Shown here in pieces: positions 1-6,374 of a stretch of DNA of 7,304 bases. The stretch lies in assembly GCA_013214985.1 (NCBI GenBank), contig JABSRY010000115.1, positions 1 through 7,304 on the forward strand. Direction: 5' to 3'. The position numbers were made by a program, and so were the translations under genes. Origin of the DNA: Hyphomicrobiales bacterium. GTDB lineage: Bacteria > Pseudomonadota > Alphaproteobacteria > Rhizobiales > OSC116. The notes below the pieces were generated by a model that had not been told where the DNA came from, did not search any database, and saw only the letters and a list, made by a program, of their open reading frames with translations. Position 1 is the stretch's first letter. Every line of letters begins with the position of its first letter.

Positions 1-1368
1 CCCAGTATTAATAAAGAATACGCGGTCTTTTACCGCCAAAATACAGGCTTTAAGGTTGGCACTGGTGCGTCTTTCTTCATCCATAATGCCAATTTTTACG
101 GTATTTTTTGCCAATCCCAACAAAGTTTCTACTTGGCTGAACAGCTTATCGGCAAATGCCACTTCGTCCGCCCCATGCATTTTGGGTTTTACAATATAAA
201 TAGATGAAAATTCGCTATTTTTATGGCCAGTATTTTCGGTAGAAATGTTATGGGTTGCAATTAAAACCGTGATGAAGGCATCCATAATACCTTCTGGGAT
301 TTCTTGCCCATTATACAAGATCGCATCGCTAGTCATTAAATGCCCAACATTGCGCACTAACATGAGGCTGCGCCCCTTGAGTTTGGCATTGCTACCATCA
401 ACGCGACTATAAGCGATGTCATCATTTAGCTGACGCTTGAATATTTTGCCATTTTTATTGAGCTCAATGGATAAATCACTTTTCATTAGGCCTAACCAAT
501 TGCGATATACATCGACTTTTTCGGCTGCGTTTACAGCCGCAACGCTATCTTCGCAATCCATAATTGTTGATATGGCGGCTTCTAGTTTAATGTCGGAGAT
601 TGAAGCCAAATCGGATGCACCGATCATGCTATTCTTATCGATTTCTACGATAAGGTGTAAGCCGTTATTTTTTAAAATAATGGCAGAAGGGTTTTGCACA
701 TTTCCTTGATAACCAACAAATTGATCTTGGTTTAAAAGGCTAGTTTTACCACCATCTACGAGTTGAATATTAATACGTTGATCGACAATTGAAAATGATT
801 TTATTTGGCTATGACTTGCATTTTCAAGTGGAAAATTTTGATCTAAAAACTCTCGTCCCCATGCGATTACTTTTGCACCATATTTGGCATCATAACCTTT
901 TGAATCAACGTTAGATTTTTTAGCTATAACATCCGTACCATAGAGCGCATCATATAGGCTTCCCCAGCGTGCATTTGCAGCATTTAGGGCATATCGAGCA
1001 TTGTTAATAGGCACAACCAATTGTGGCCCCGAAATTGTGGTAATTTCATCATCTAGGCCACTGGTGTTAATTGAAAAATTAGCGGGTTCAGGTGTGATAT
1101 AGCCGATTTTTTTTAAGAATGAAATATAATTTGGAAAATCGGTAATTGGCCCTGGATTGTTTTTATGCCATTCATCTTGTTTTGACTGCAGATTCTTACG
1201 TATCTGCAGTAGATTTTGGTTGATGGGTAATAAGGTTTTAAGGGATGATTCTAAACCTGACCAAAATGATTCGGGTTTAATTTTTAAATTGGTAAAGACT
1301 TCATCATTGATAAAGTTAAACATGATTGGCTGTATAGTGAGTGCGCCGAGTGTGATTAAATGTGTCAT
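1..1368 (-). CDS. glcB: Malate synthase G, N-terminal 456 residues (3' end beyond window)
   Basis: Malate synthase G condenses glyoxylate with acetyl-CoA to give malate and CoA in the cytoplasm. Translating the minus strand from ATG at 1368-1366 gives an uninterrupted frame to base 1. Recognisable family blocks are MDCEDSVAAV (about 270-279), GRSLMLVRNVGHLM (catalytic Arg near 339, matching E. coli Arg338), YIVKPKMHG, GIMDEERRT (Mg ligand Glu431, matching E. coli Glu427) and a final FINTG. The Mg-ligand Asp of the FLD motif would be about residue 459, just outside. The family is about 720 residues, so roughly 265 C-terminal residues are missing, including the catalytic-base and CoA-site regions. 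The start is supported by AAAGG at 1380-1376 with a 7-nt spacing. No frameshift or missing residue is visible in the part present. It is divergent from the LysR gene, the usual arrangement for a target and its regulator. Confidence 0.95.
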   Translation of the reverse strand, partial: MTHLITLGALTIQPIMFNFINDEVFTNLKIKPESFWSGLESSLKTLLPINQNLLQIRKNLQSKQDEWHKNNPGPITDFPNYISFLKKIGYITPEPANFSINTSGLDDEITTISGPQLVVPINNARYALNAANARWGSLYDALYGTDVIAKKSNVDSKGYDAKYGAKVIAWGREFLDQNFPLENASHSQIKSFSIVDQRINIQLVDGGKTSLLNQDQFVGYQGNVQNPSAIILKNNGLHLIVEIDKNSMIGASDLASISDIKLEAAISTIMDCEDSVAAVNAAEKVDVYRNWLGLMKSDLSIELNKNGKIFKRQLNDDIAYSRVDGSNAKLKGRSLMLVRNVGHLMTSDAILYNGQEIPEGIMDAFITVLIATHNISTENTGHKNSEFSSIYIVKPKMHGADEVAFADKLFSQVETLLGLAKNTVKIGIMDEERRTSANLKACILAVKDRVFFINTG

Positions 1369-1423
1369 TTAGAAGCCTTTTTGGTCTTTATATTATATTT
1401 TACCGCTATTTCAGACTTAGTAT

Positions 1424-1439
1424 ATCAAATAAATTTGAT
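1424..1439. repeat. Inverted repeat ATCAAAT-N2-ATTTGAT, candidate operator
   Basis: Perfect 7-bp arms lie at 1424-1430 and 1433-1439 with a 2-bp centre. If glcB transcription starts near 1385 (inferred from the TATAAT at 1397-1392), the centre is near -46. That is close to where LysR-type regulators place their activation site. It overlaps or immediately follows the possible lysR -10 at 1421-1426, which would suit autorepression. The outer T and A are 12 bp apart, not the 11 of the textbook T-N11-A box, so this is a candidate only. Confidence 0.45.
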
Positions 1440-1442
1440 TTT

Positions 1443-1465
1443 ATTATCAAAAAATGGTTGATAAT
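1443..1465. repeat. Inverted repeat ATTATCAA-N7-TTGATAAT, candidate LysR recognition site
   Basis: Perfect 8-bp arms lie at 1443-1450 and 1458-1465 around a 7-bp centre. The dyad centre (1454) is about 69 bp upstream of the inferred glcB start site, near the -65 position typical of the high-affinity recognition site of LysR-type regulators. Its right edge is only 7 bp before the lysR ATG, so binding would also cover the lysR promoter or start. The arm motif TTGATAA recurs at 3446-3452 and 3515-3521. Binding by the neighbouring LysR protein is inferred from position. Confidence 0.5.
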
Positions 1466-1472
1466 CATCTTC

Positions 1473-2378
1473 ATGACCCATTTAGAAGATATGAAATTAT
1501 TTATGCGCATTGTCGAAAAACAGAGTTTTTCTGGTGGAGGACGTGAAATGCGTTTATCGCCTGCTGTTGTTTCGAGCCGAATGGCACGATTTGAAAAGAC
1601 ATTAAACACTCGGCTTTTTATTAGAACGACCCGCCAAGTGCGCGTAACGCCTGCAGGCAGAAGATATTATGAAGATTGTCAGGAAATTTTGCACAAAGTA
1701 GCTGCAGCCGAATCGCGCCTTGAAGATGAAGACAATGAAATGAATGGTATTATTCGGCTAAGTGCATCGACATCTTTTGGCCGAACTTATTTGAAAAAAT
1801 TTGTTACAAATTATTCAATAACTTACCCTAACATACTGATACATTTGCAAATTACCGACAGGATTGTTGACATCGTAAAAGAAGATATTGATCTGACTTT
1901 TAGAATTGGCCCACTAGAGGATATGAGTTTTAAGGCAAGAATATTTCACCCAGTGAAACGCTTTATATGCGGTTCTCCCGAATATTTTGCCAAACATGGG
2001 GTGCCAAAGACGCCGCAGCAGTTAGAACAACATAATTGTTTGTTGTTAAGGTTTCCTGGTTCTCGTCAATTTCGATGGCCGTTTAAAGGCGATGAAGGCG
2101 ACTATGAAATTGCAGTATCGGGTAATTTAGAATCTAATTGTGGTGACGTTTTGTTGGACTGGGCGATTGAAGGACGCGGATTGGTGTTTAAAACGTGGAA
2201 TGAGATCAGCCATTTGGTTGAAGACAATAAATTGAAGGTTATATTGGGTGAAGAACTACAACAGGGCGCGTATTTGCATGCGATCTACCCCTATACGACC
2301 CATTTGCCCGCGAGGGTTCGGCTTTTTATCGACAGCCTCGCGAAACAGATGGAACAGAGCAATGACTGGAAAAATTAA
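1473..2378 (+). CDS. LysR-type transcriptional regulator
   Basis: A 301-residue DNA-binding regulator, normal LysR length. Residues 1-61 form the winged helix-turn-helix, opening MTHLEDMKLFMRIVE. The recognition-helix region is LSPAVVSSRMARFE (28-41), followed by RLFIRTTRQVRVTPAGRRYYE. A linker helix covers about 62-90, and the effector-binding domain about 92-295 starts with GIIRLSAS and includes a DLTFRIGPL strand. It resembles the CrgA-like LysR group. The frame extends 37 codons further upstream, but that extension is AT-rich and unlike the family, while MTHLEDM aligns with typical N-termini. No clear Shine-Dalgarno precedes 1473, so initiation may be weak or leaderless. The likely target is divergent glcB; the effector is unknown, with glyoxylate or a purine catabolite as a guess. 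A Gly-Gly-Gly run at 21-23 lies where relatives usually carry Ala-rich sequence. The stop overlaps that of the convergent deaminase gene. Confidence 0.93.
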   Translation: MTHLEDMKLFMRIVEKQSFSGGGREMRLSPAVVSSRMARFEKTLNTRLFIRTTRQVRVTPAGRRYYEDCQEILHKVAAAESRLEDEDNEMNGIIRLSASTSFGRTYLKKFVTNYSITYPNILIHLQITDRIVDIVKEDIDLTFRIGPLEDMSFKARIFHPVKRFICGSPEYFAKHGVPKTPQQLEQHNCLLLRFPGSRQFRWPFKGDEGDYEIAVSGNLESNCGDVLLDWAIEGRGLVFKTWNEISHLVEDNKLKVILGEELQQGAYLHAIYPYTTHLPARVRLFIDSLAKQMEQSNDWKN

Positions 2379-3397
2379 TTTGCATAATTTTCGGCATATT
2401 GGTCTATAGCAATGAGATGCTTGTTAATTTCTTCTGGGCTTAAAAACGAACCAGTGAAGCCGTTTTTGGCCAATTGTACTAAATCTGCTTTACTTAAGTT
2501 AAGCGCATTAGCAACGGCGCTATAATTATCGTTCATATAGCCGCCAAAATAGGCTGGATCGTCAGAATTAATGGTAGCTACAATGCCTGCATCAAGCATT
2601 TTTTTCAACGGATGGTTTTTCATATCATCCACAACGCATAATTTGGTATTGGACAAAGGGCAGACGGTGAGGGCGATTTTCTCTTTTGCGATACGTGCAA
2701 CTAGTTTAGGGTCATTCATGCAGCTGTTGCCATGATCAATACGGTCAATATTAAGTAAATCGAGCGCTTCGTATATATATTCAACGGGGCCTTCTTCGCC
2801 AGCATGTGCGACAAGTTTGAAGCCTTCATCACGTGCCATCTTAAATACATTTACGAATTTAGAAGGTGGATGGCCAAGCTCGGAGCTATCTAGCCCAACA
2901 CCATCTATAAGATGTTTGAATTTAATCGCGTCTTTTAAGGTGTTTATGGCGCTTGCTTCATCTAAATGGCGCAAGAAACAGATGATTAATTTGAAACTAA
3001 TGCCAAGTTCTGAGCCCACTTGAGTTAAAGCATTATGAATGCCTGTTACGGCTGTTTCGAAAGCGATGCCGCGGTTTGTGTGGCCTTGAGGGTCAAAGAA
3101 AACTTCAACATGTTTGGTATTGTCGGTAGCTACTCTGTTTAAATAGGCCGCTGTTAAATCAAAAAAATCTTGTTCTTTTAGCAGGACATTCATACCCGTA
3201 TAATAAATGTTTAAGAAATCTTGAAGTTGAGTAAATTCGTAGGCCTGTTTAACTTCATCGATCGTTTTATATGGGATTTCGACATTGTTACGTTTGGCAA
3301 ACTCGAACATTTGAGCAGGCTCTAAACTACCTTCCAAATGCAAATGTAATTCGGTTTTTGGTAAACCCATGATGAAATTATCGATATTAAATGACAT
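2375..3397 (-). CDS. add: Adenosine deaminase superfamily enzyme, probably adenine deaminase
   Basis: A 340-residue metal-dependent amidohydrolase that hydrolyses the 6-amino group of a purine and releases ammonia. All expected residues are visible: His18 and His20 (LHLHLEG), His198 and Glu201 (HAGE), His222 (DHG), and Asp279/Asp280 (NSDDP). Expected metal ligands are His18, His20, His198 and Asp279; Glu201, His222 and Asp280 serve catalysis or substrate binding. Substrate assignment: HLEGSLEP, VGLDSSELGHPPSKF and NSDDPAYFGGY are the forms I associate with the bacterial/fungal adenine deaminase branch (Pseudomonas PA0148, yeast Aah1). Classical adenosine deaminases usually have HLDG and NTDDP. 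Adenine to hypoxanthine is therefore more likely, although pipelines often label such proteins Add. The start at 3397 has AAAGGA with a 7-nt gap; an ATG 16 codons upstream has none. It is divergent from the purine/nucleoside importer, which could supply its substrate. Confidence 0.92.
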   Translation of the reverse strand: MSFNIDNFIMGLPKTELHLHLEGSLEPAQMFEFAKRNNVEIPYKTIDEVKQAYEFTQLQDFLNIYYTGMNVLLKEQDFFDLTAAYLNRVATDNTKHVEVFFDPQGHTNRGIAFETAVTGIHNALTQVGSELGISFKLIICFLRHLDEASAINTLKDAIKFKHLIDGVGLDSSELGHPPSKFVNVFKMARDEGFKLVAHAGEEGPVEYIYEALDLLNIDRIDHGNSCMNDPKLVARIAKEKIALTVCPLSNTKLCVVDDMKNHPLKKMLDAGIVATINSDDPAYFGGYMNDNYSAVANALNLSKADLVQLAKNGFTGSFLSPEEINKHLIAIDQYAENYAN

Positions 3398-3453
3398 GAT
3401 ATTATCCTTTATACATTTAGAATTTATGCGCAAATTAGATCGCATTTGATAAA

Positions 3454-3459
3454 ATTATA
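3454..3459 (-). promoter_or_regulatory. Candidate -10 element for the deaminase gene
   Basis: Reads TATAAT on the minus strand, a perfect sigma70 -10, placing the start near 3447 and about 50 nt before the ATG. The -35 position at 17-nt spacing reads CAATTT, a poor match, so an activator may be needed. TTGATAA (3446-3452, plus strand) lies at the inferred start site, where a bound repressor could block initiation. Confidence 0.45.
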
Positions 3460-3506
3460 GTCAGCCTTAATAACAGAAATTGGACTGAATTGTAAACTGT
3501 TTGATC

Positions 3507-3523
3507 GATTAAATTTGATAATC
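3507..3523. repeat. Imperfect operator-like dyad overlapping the transporter -35
   Basis: Reads GATTA-N7-TAATC with perfect 5-bp arms at 3507-3511 and 3519-3523. It overlaps the candidate -35 at 3515-3520 and contains TTGATAATC (3515-3523), identical to 1458-1466 in the glcB/lysR region. Short arms in AT-rich DNA can arise by chance; the nine-base match is the better evidence. Confidence 0.3.
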
Positions 3524-3544
3524 TTTTTATATTTTTCTTATAAA
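3515..3544 (+). promoter_or_regulatory. Candidate sigma70 promoter for the ABC transporter operon
   Basis: TTGATA (3515-3520) matches the -35 consensus at five of six positions, and TATAAA (3539-3544) matches the -10 at five of six, with an 18-nt spacer. Transcription would start near 3551, leaving a leader of about 170 nt before the GTG at 3724. It is the best two-box promoter I found in the window. The -35 lies inside the dyad at 3507-3523, so a protein bound there would compete with polymerase. Confidence 0.5.
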
Positions 3545-3582
3545 CTATGTTAAATTAAATGTAATTAGACAGTTGAGAGGAA

Positions 3583-3624
3583 ATGACAATTGAAATGAAA
3601 AAAGTACTGATTTTGCATGATTGA
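3583..3624 (+). other. Possible 13-codon leader ORF in the transporter leader
   Basis: The frame reads MTIEMKKVLILHD and stops at TGA 3622-3624. GAGAGG (3575-3580) precedes it, but only 2 nt before the first ATG and 14 nt before the second (3595), so neither spacing is ideal. The stop lies inside the left arm of the dyad at 3615-3648, an arrangement that would let translation alter RNA folding. It may equally be a chance frame or the remnant of a lost gene. There is no homology evidence. Confidence 0.18.
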
Positions 3625-3648
3625 TGCTTTTAATAGATCAATACATGC
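3615..3648 (+). repeat. Dyad / potential RNA hairpin in the transporter leader
   Basis: GCATG (3615-3619) pairs with CATGC (3644-3648) and TTGAT (3621-3625) with ATCAA (3637-3641), with a small internal loop and an 11-nt loop. An alternative shorter hairpin pairs GCAT (3615-3618) with ATGC (3624-3627) and is followed by TTTT (3628-3631). The two folds are mutually exclusive. The stems are short and AT-rich, so stability is doubtful; a protein-binding palindrome is the other reading. Confidence 0.3.
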
Positions 3649-3687
3649 TGTTATTATTGCTTTTATATTTAAAAAAACCGCATAGTT

Positions 3688-3693
3688 TATAAT
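3688..3693 (+). promoter_or_regulatory. Second candidate -10 element upstream of the ABC ATPase
   Basis: A perfect TATAAT about 31 nt before the GTG start would give a leader of about 24 nt. No reasonable -35 is present: 17 nt upstream reads ATATTT, and TTGCTT (3657-3662) is too far at 25 nt. It may be an activator-dependent or secondary promoter, or a chance match in AT-rich sequence. Confidence 0.3.
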
Positions 3694-3723
3694 GAATATA
3701 GATAACCAGGGAGGGGTCTATAG

Positions 3724-5292
3724 GTGAAACAAAGCAATGGTAAAGAAAATAAGGCACCAAAACGTGAAGTTTTGCTTGAAGCACGAAATATTACCAAGAA
3801 ATTTGGTGAATTTACTGCGAATGACAAAGTTTCTATTAAGTTAATAGCTGGCGAAATACATGCTTTACTTGGCGAGAATGGTGCAGGCAAATCTACTTTA
3901 GTGAAGATGATGTATGGCTCATTGCAACCGACATCCGGTGAGTTGTATTGGAATGGTGAGAAGCTAAATATTAAAAACCCTGCTGTTGCTAGAAAATTAG
4001 GCATCGGTATGGTGTTTCAACATTTTTCTTTGTTTGAAAGTCTATCGGTTGTTGAAAATATTGTGTTGGCGATTCCCGAAGAAAATGACCTAACTATTTT
4101 AGCAAAAAAAATTAAACAAGTGTCAAAACAATATGGGTTGCCACTAGAGCCAGATGCAATTGTGGCCGACTTGTCTGTCGGTGAGCGGCAGCGCATCGAA
4201 ATTGTACGTTGTTTGTTACAAGAACCTAAATTATTGATTATGGACGAACCGACTGCAGTTTTAACGCCGCAAGAAGCGGATCAATTATTTGTGACCTTGC
4301 GTAAATTATCTGACGAGGGTTGCGCCATATTATATATTTCGCATCGCTTAGAAGAAGTTAGGCAGCTTTGTCATGATGCGACAATTCTACGGCATGGTAA
4401 TGTGGTCGATAATGTTGACCCACAAAAAGAAACCGCCAAAAGCCTTGCTCAATTAATGGTTGGTAGTGCCATTCACAAAATTGAAACTCGTAAAAAAGAT
4501 AATTATGGCGAAACACTTTTACAAATAAATGACTTATCACTTAAATCGGACACCCAATTTGGTGTGGATTTGAAAGAAATCATGCTGCAAGTAAGAGCAG
4601 GTGAAGTCGTCGCTATTGCGGGTATAGCGGGCAATGGCCAAAGTGAATTATTTGATGCGCTTTCGGGCGAAACACGTGTATCTGACAAACAGGCGATTGT
4701 TTTAAATGGCACTGCGTGTGGCACTCGTGGTGTTCGATATCGTCGTAAATGCGAAGCTGCATTTGCACCAGAAGAGCGTTTAGGGCATGGCGCTGTGCCT
4801 AATTTTAAATTATCTGAAAATGTTGTTTTGACGCGTCATAGTTCGGATAATGATTTGGTAAAATTTGGGTTTATGGATATGAAACTAATAATGGACATAG
4901 CCACAAGAATTACTAAAAAACGCGATGTTAGGGTGAGCAAAGAAAACCCTGAAGCTGAATCATTATCTGGCGGAAACTTGCAAAAATTTATTGTTGGTAG
5001 AGAGTTAGACCGCATGCCAAAAGTATTGGTTGTTAACCAACCAACATGGGGTGTTGACGCGGGCGCTGCTGCAATGATTAGGCAAGCTTTGATAAATTGC
5101 GCAGGACGAGATGCCGCCGTATTAGTGATTAGCCAAGATTTGGATGAAATATTTGAGGTTGCTGACCGAATTGCGGTGATTTCACGCGGTCAATTATCAG
5201 ATATTTTTCCAGTTGAAGAAATGACTTTTGAAAAGGTCGGGCTGCTGATGGCAGGTGCCCATGAGAAAAAACAATTAGAGGGTGCTGTATGA
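3724..5292 (+). CDS. ABC importer ATPase with two nucleotide-binding domains, nucleoside/purine type
   Basis: A 522-residue cytoplasmic ATPase that powers import with the two permeases downstream. Domain 1 is complete: Walker A GENGAGKST (50-58), Q-loop Gln99, signature LSVGE (150-154), Walker B LLIMDEPT with catalytic Glu175, and switch His207. Domain 2 is degenerate: GNGQS (303-307) has Gln306 for the Walker A lysine, and VVNQPTWGVD (436-445) has Asn/Gln for the Walker B Asp/Glu. It keeps a canonical LSGGN (414-418). Presumably one competent site forms from domain 1 Walker A and domain 2 LSGGN. PEERLGHGAVPN and QPTWGVDAGA resemble the YufO/NupO group that works with BMP-family lipoproteins, rather than RbsA-type sugar importers. 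The GTG start is chosen because GGGAGGGG lies upstream (GGAGG 3710-3714, 9-nt gap) and no in-frame ATG occurs before the Walker A. It overlaps the next gene by 4 bp. Confidence 0.93.
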   Translation: MKQSNGKENKAPKREVLLEARNITKKFGEFTANDKVSIKLIAGEIHALLGENGAGKSTLVKMMYGSLQPTSGELYWNGEKLNIKNPAVARKLGIGMVFQHFSLFESLSVVENIVLAIPEENDLTILAKKIKQVSKQYGLPLEPDAIVADLSVGERQRIEIVRCLLQEPKLLIMDEPTAVLTPQEADQLFVTLRKLSDEGCAILYISHRLEEVRQLCHDATILRHGNVVDNVDPQKETAKSLAQLMVGSAIHKIETRKKDNYGETLLQINDLSLKSDTQFGVDLKEIMLQVRAGEVVAIAGIAGNGQSELFDALSGETRVSDKQAIVLNGTACGTRGVRYRRKCEAAFAPEERLGHGAVPNFKLSENVVLTRHSSDNDLVKFGFMDMKLIMDIATRITKKRDVRVSKENPEAESLSGGNLQKFIVGRELDRMPKVLVVNQPTWGVDAGAAAMIRQALINCAGRDAAVLVISQDLDEIFEVADRIAVISRGQLSDIFPVEEMTFEKVGLLMAGAHEKKQLEGAV

Positions 5293-6374
5293 AAATAATA
5301 TTAGAAAAACGCATCAGATCTTCAAAATTAATGACTTATGCTTCGCCAGTGATCGCGATTGGCCTGACGGTTGTTTTGGGTGGTATAATATTCGCGTTAG
5401 CGGGTTATGACCCACTAGAGGCGCTTTATTTCTATTTTATTGACCCCGTGATAACGCTTTGGTCGCTCGAAGAGGTGGTTGTTAAGGCAACGCCGTTGAT
5501 TTTAATTGGTGCCGGGTTGGCGATCTGCTTTACCGCAAATATTTGGAATATTGGTGCTGAAGGTCAGTTGACTATGGGTGCATTAATGGGGTCATTTTTC
5601 CCTGTTATGTTTAGTGACTGGCAATCGCCAAGTATATTGATTTTAATGTTGATATTTGGCGCATTAGGCGGTGCTGCCTGGGCAGGAATTGCAGCTTTTT
5701 TAAAGAATAAATTTAACGTCAATGAGATTTTAACGAGCTTGATGTTGGTTTATATTGCCCAGTATATTTTGGATTGGTTTGTCCGTGGCCCTTGGCGAGA
5801 CCCTGATGGTTTTAATTTTCCGAAATCTGTAGATTTTGAGGGTTGGCAGTTGCTACCCACTTATGGCGATGGGCGAATGCATATTGGTGCGATTATTGCC
5901 GTGGTTATTGTGTTGGCTTTGACCATAATGATGTCAAAATCGATGAAAGGTTTTGAAATTAGGGCAATTGGCAACTCGCGCCGTGCAAGTGCGTTTGCAG
6001 GGTTTTCATATAAGAATATGACTTGGTTTTGTTTCTTACTTTCGGGCGCTTTAGCAGGACTGGCAGGAATTATTGAAGTTGCTGGACCAGCAGGGCATTT
6101 ACAACCATCCATTTCGCCAGGTTATGGCTTTACCGCGATTATCGTGGCATTTTTGGGTAGATTAAACCCGTTGGGTGTTTTATTTGCAGGTATTTTATTA
6201 GCAATAACCTATTTGGGCGGCGATGGTGCCCAGATGGAATTAGGCGTTTCGGCAAAGACCGCGCAAGTGTTTCAGGGCATGTTATTATTTCTAATTTTGG
6301 CATGTGATACATTGATCAGATATAAAATAAAAATCATCAGGCCACAGGCTAATCAACAGGAGGCTACATTATGA
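5289..6374 (+). CDS. ABC importer permease 1 (YufP/NupP-like)
   Basis: A 361-residue inner-membrane protein that should form half of the translocation channel. It belongs to the BPD_transp_2 permease family. About ten hydrophobic segments are visible, roughly at 17-39, 64-82, 93-109, 115-138, 146-163, 196-216, 245-265, 278-290, 294-310 and 327-344. Family-typical blocks include NIWNIGAEGQL (84-94), NEILTSLMLVYIAQY (145-159), GFEIRAIGNSRRASAFAG (221-238, probably the cytoplasmic loop contacting the ATPase) and AFLGRLNPLGVLFAG (287-301). It starts at ATG 5289 inside the ATPase stop codon (ATGA overlap), with GAGGG (5278-5282) 6 nt upstream, so translational coupling is likely. Length and ends look complete. 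The exact substrate cannot be read from the sequence; nucleosides or purine bases fit the family and the neighbouring deaminase. Confidence 0.92.
   Translation: MKIILEKRIRSSKLMTYASPVIAIGLTVVLGGIIFALAGYDPLEALYFYFIDPVITLWSLEEVVVKATPLILIGAGLAICFTANIWNIGAEGQLTMGALMGSFFPVMFSDWQSPSILILMLIFGALGGAAWAGIAAFLKNKFNVNEILTSLMLVYIAQYILDWFVRGPWRDPDGFNFPKSVDFEGWQLLPTYGDGRMHIGAIIAVVIVLALTIMMSKSMKGFEIRAIGNSRRASAFAGFSYKNMTWFCFLLSGALAGLAGIIEVAGPAGHLQPSISPGYGFTAIIVAFLGRLNPLGVLFAGILLAITYLGGDGAQMELGVSAKTAQVFQGMLLFLILACDTLIRYKIKIIRPQANQQEATL

Larger units (their letters stand above)
1369..1472. promoter_or_regulatory. Divergent glcB / lysR promoter region
   Basis: This 104-bp AT-rich gap separates the two divergent starts. 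On the minus strand a perfect TATAAT lies at 1397-1392, about 24 nt upstream of the glcB ATG. Its -35 region is poor (CTAAGT at 17-nt spacing), which fits a promoter that needs an activator. On the plus strand possible lysR promoters are weak: TTTACC (1399-1404) with TATATC (1421-1426), or TTGATT (1435-1440) with GATAAT (1460-1465). The second would start transcription almost at the lysR ATG. Two perfect inverted repeats occupy the lysR-proximal half and are listed separately. Confidence 0.6.
3398..3723. promoter_or_regulatory. Divergent deaminase / ABC transporter regulatory region
   Basis: This 326-bp AT-rich gap holds no full-length gene. On the minus strand a perfect TATAAT at 3459-3454 could serve the deaminase; its -35 is poor, and the inferred leader is about 50 nt with a weak 5-bp stem (3426-3430 with 3441-3445). 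On the plus strand a promoter at 3515-3544 could serve the transporter and give a leader of about 170 nt. That leader would contain a 13-codon ORF, a dyad at 3615-3648, and a second TATAAT nearer the gene. The heptamer TTGATAA occurs at 3446-3452 and 3515-3521. I looked for the conserved core of the purine riboswitch and did not see it. Confidence 0.6.

Noticed and set aside
437..1372. Plus-strand open frames at 437-709 and 1157-1372
   Set aside because: They are antisense to clearly coding glcB sequence, have no family resemblance and no convincing ribosome site.
1362..1472. 37-codon N-terminal extension of the LysR frame starting at ATG 1362
   Set aside because: It overlaps the glcB start, crosses both palindromes and encodes AT-rich residues unlike the family; MTHLEDM at 1473 matches normal LysR N-termini.
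3398..3445. 16-codon N-terminal extension of the deaminase from ATG 3445
   Set aside because: No ribosome site precedes it and it lies at the inferred transcription start, whereas ATG 3397 has AAAGGA at good spacing and fits the usual family length.
3583..3624. Remnant of a BMP lipoprotein gene
   Set aside because: Beyond MKK the short frame has no lipobox or BMP-like sequence, and no further coding resemblance follows before 3723.
3551..3723. Purine riboswitch in the transporter leader
   Set aside because: The three-way-junction core sequences of the purine class were not seen; only a short dyad is visible. Other riboswitch classes cannot be excluded by eye.
3687..5314. Minus-strand open frames inside the ATPase gene (about 3687-4004, 4358-4540, 4503-4724, 5129-5314)
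   Set aside because: They are shadows of a well-conserved coding sequence on the other strand.
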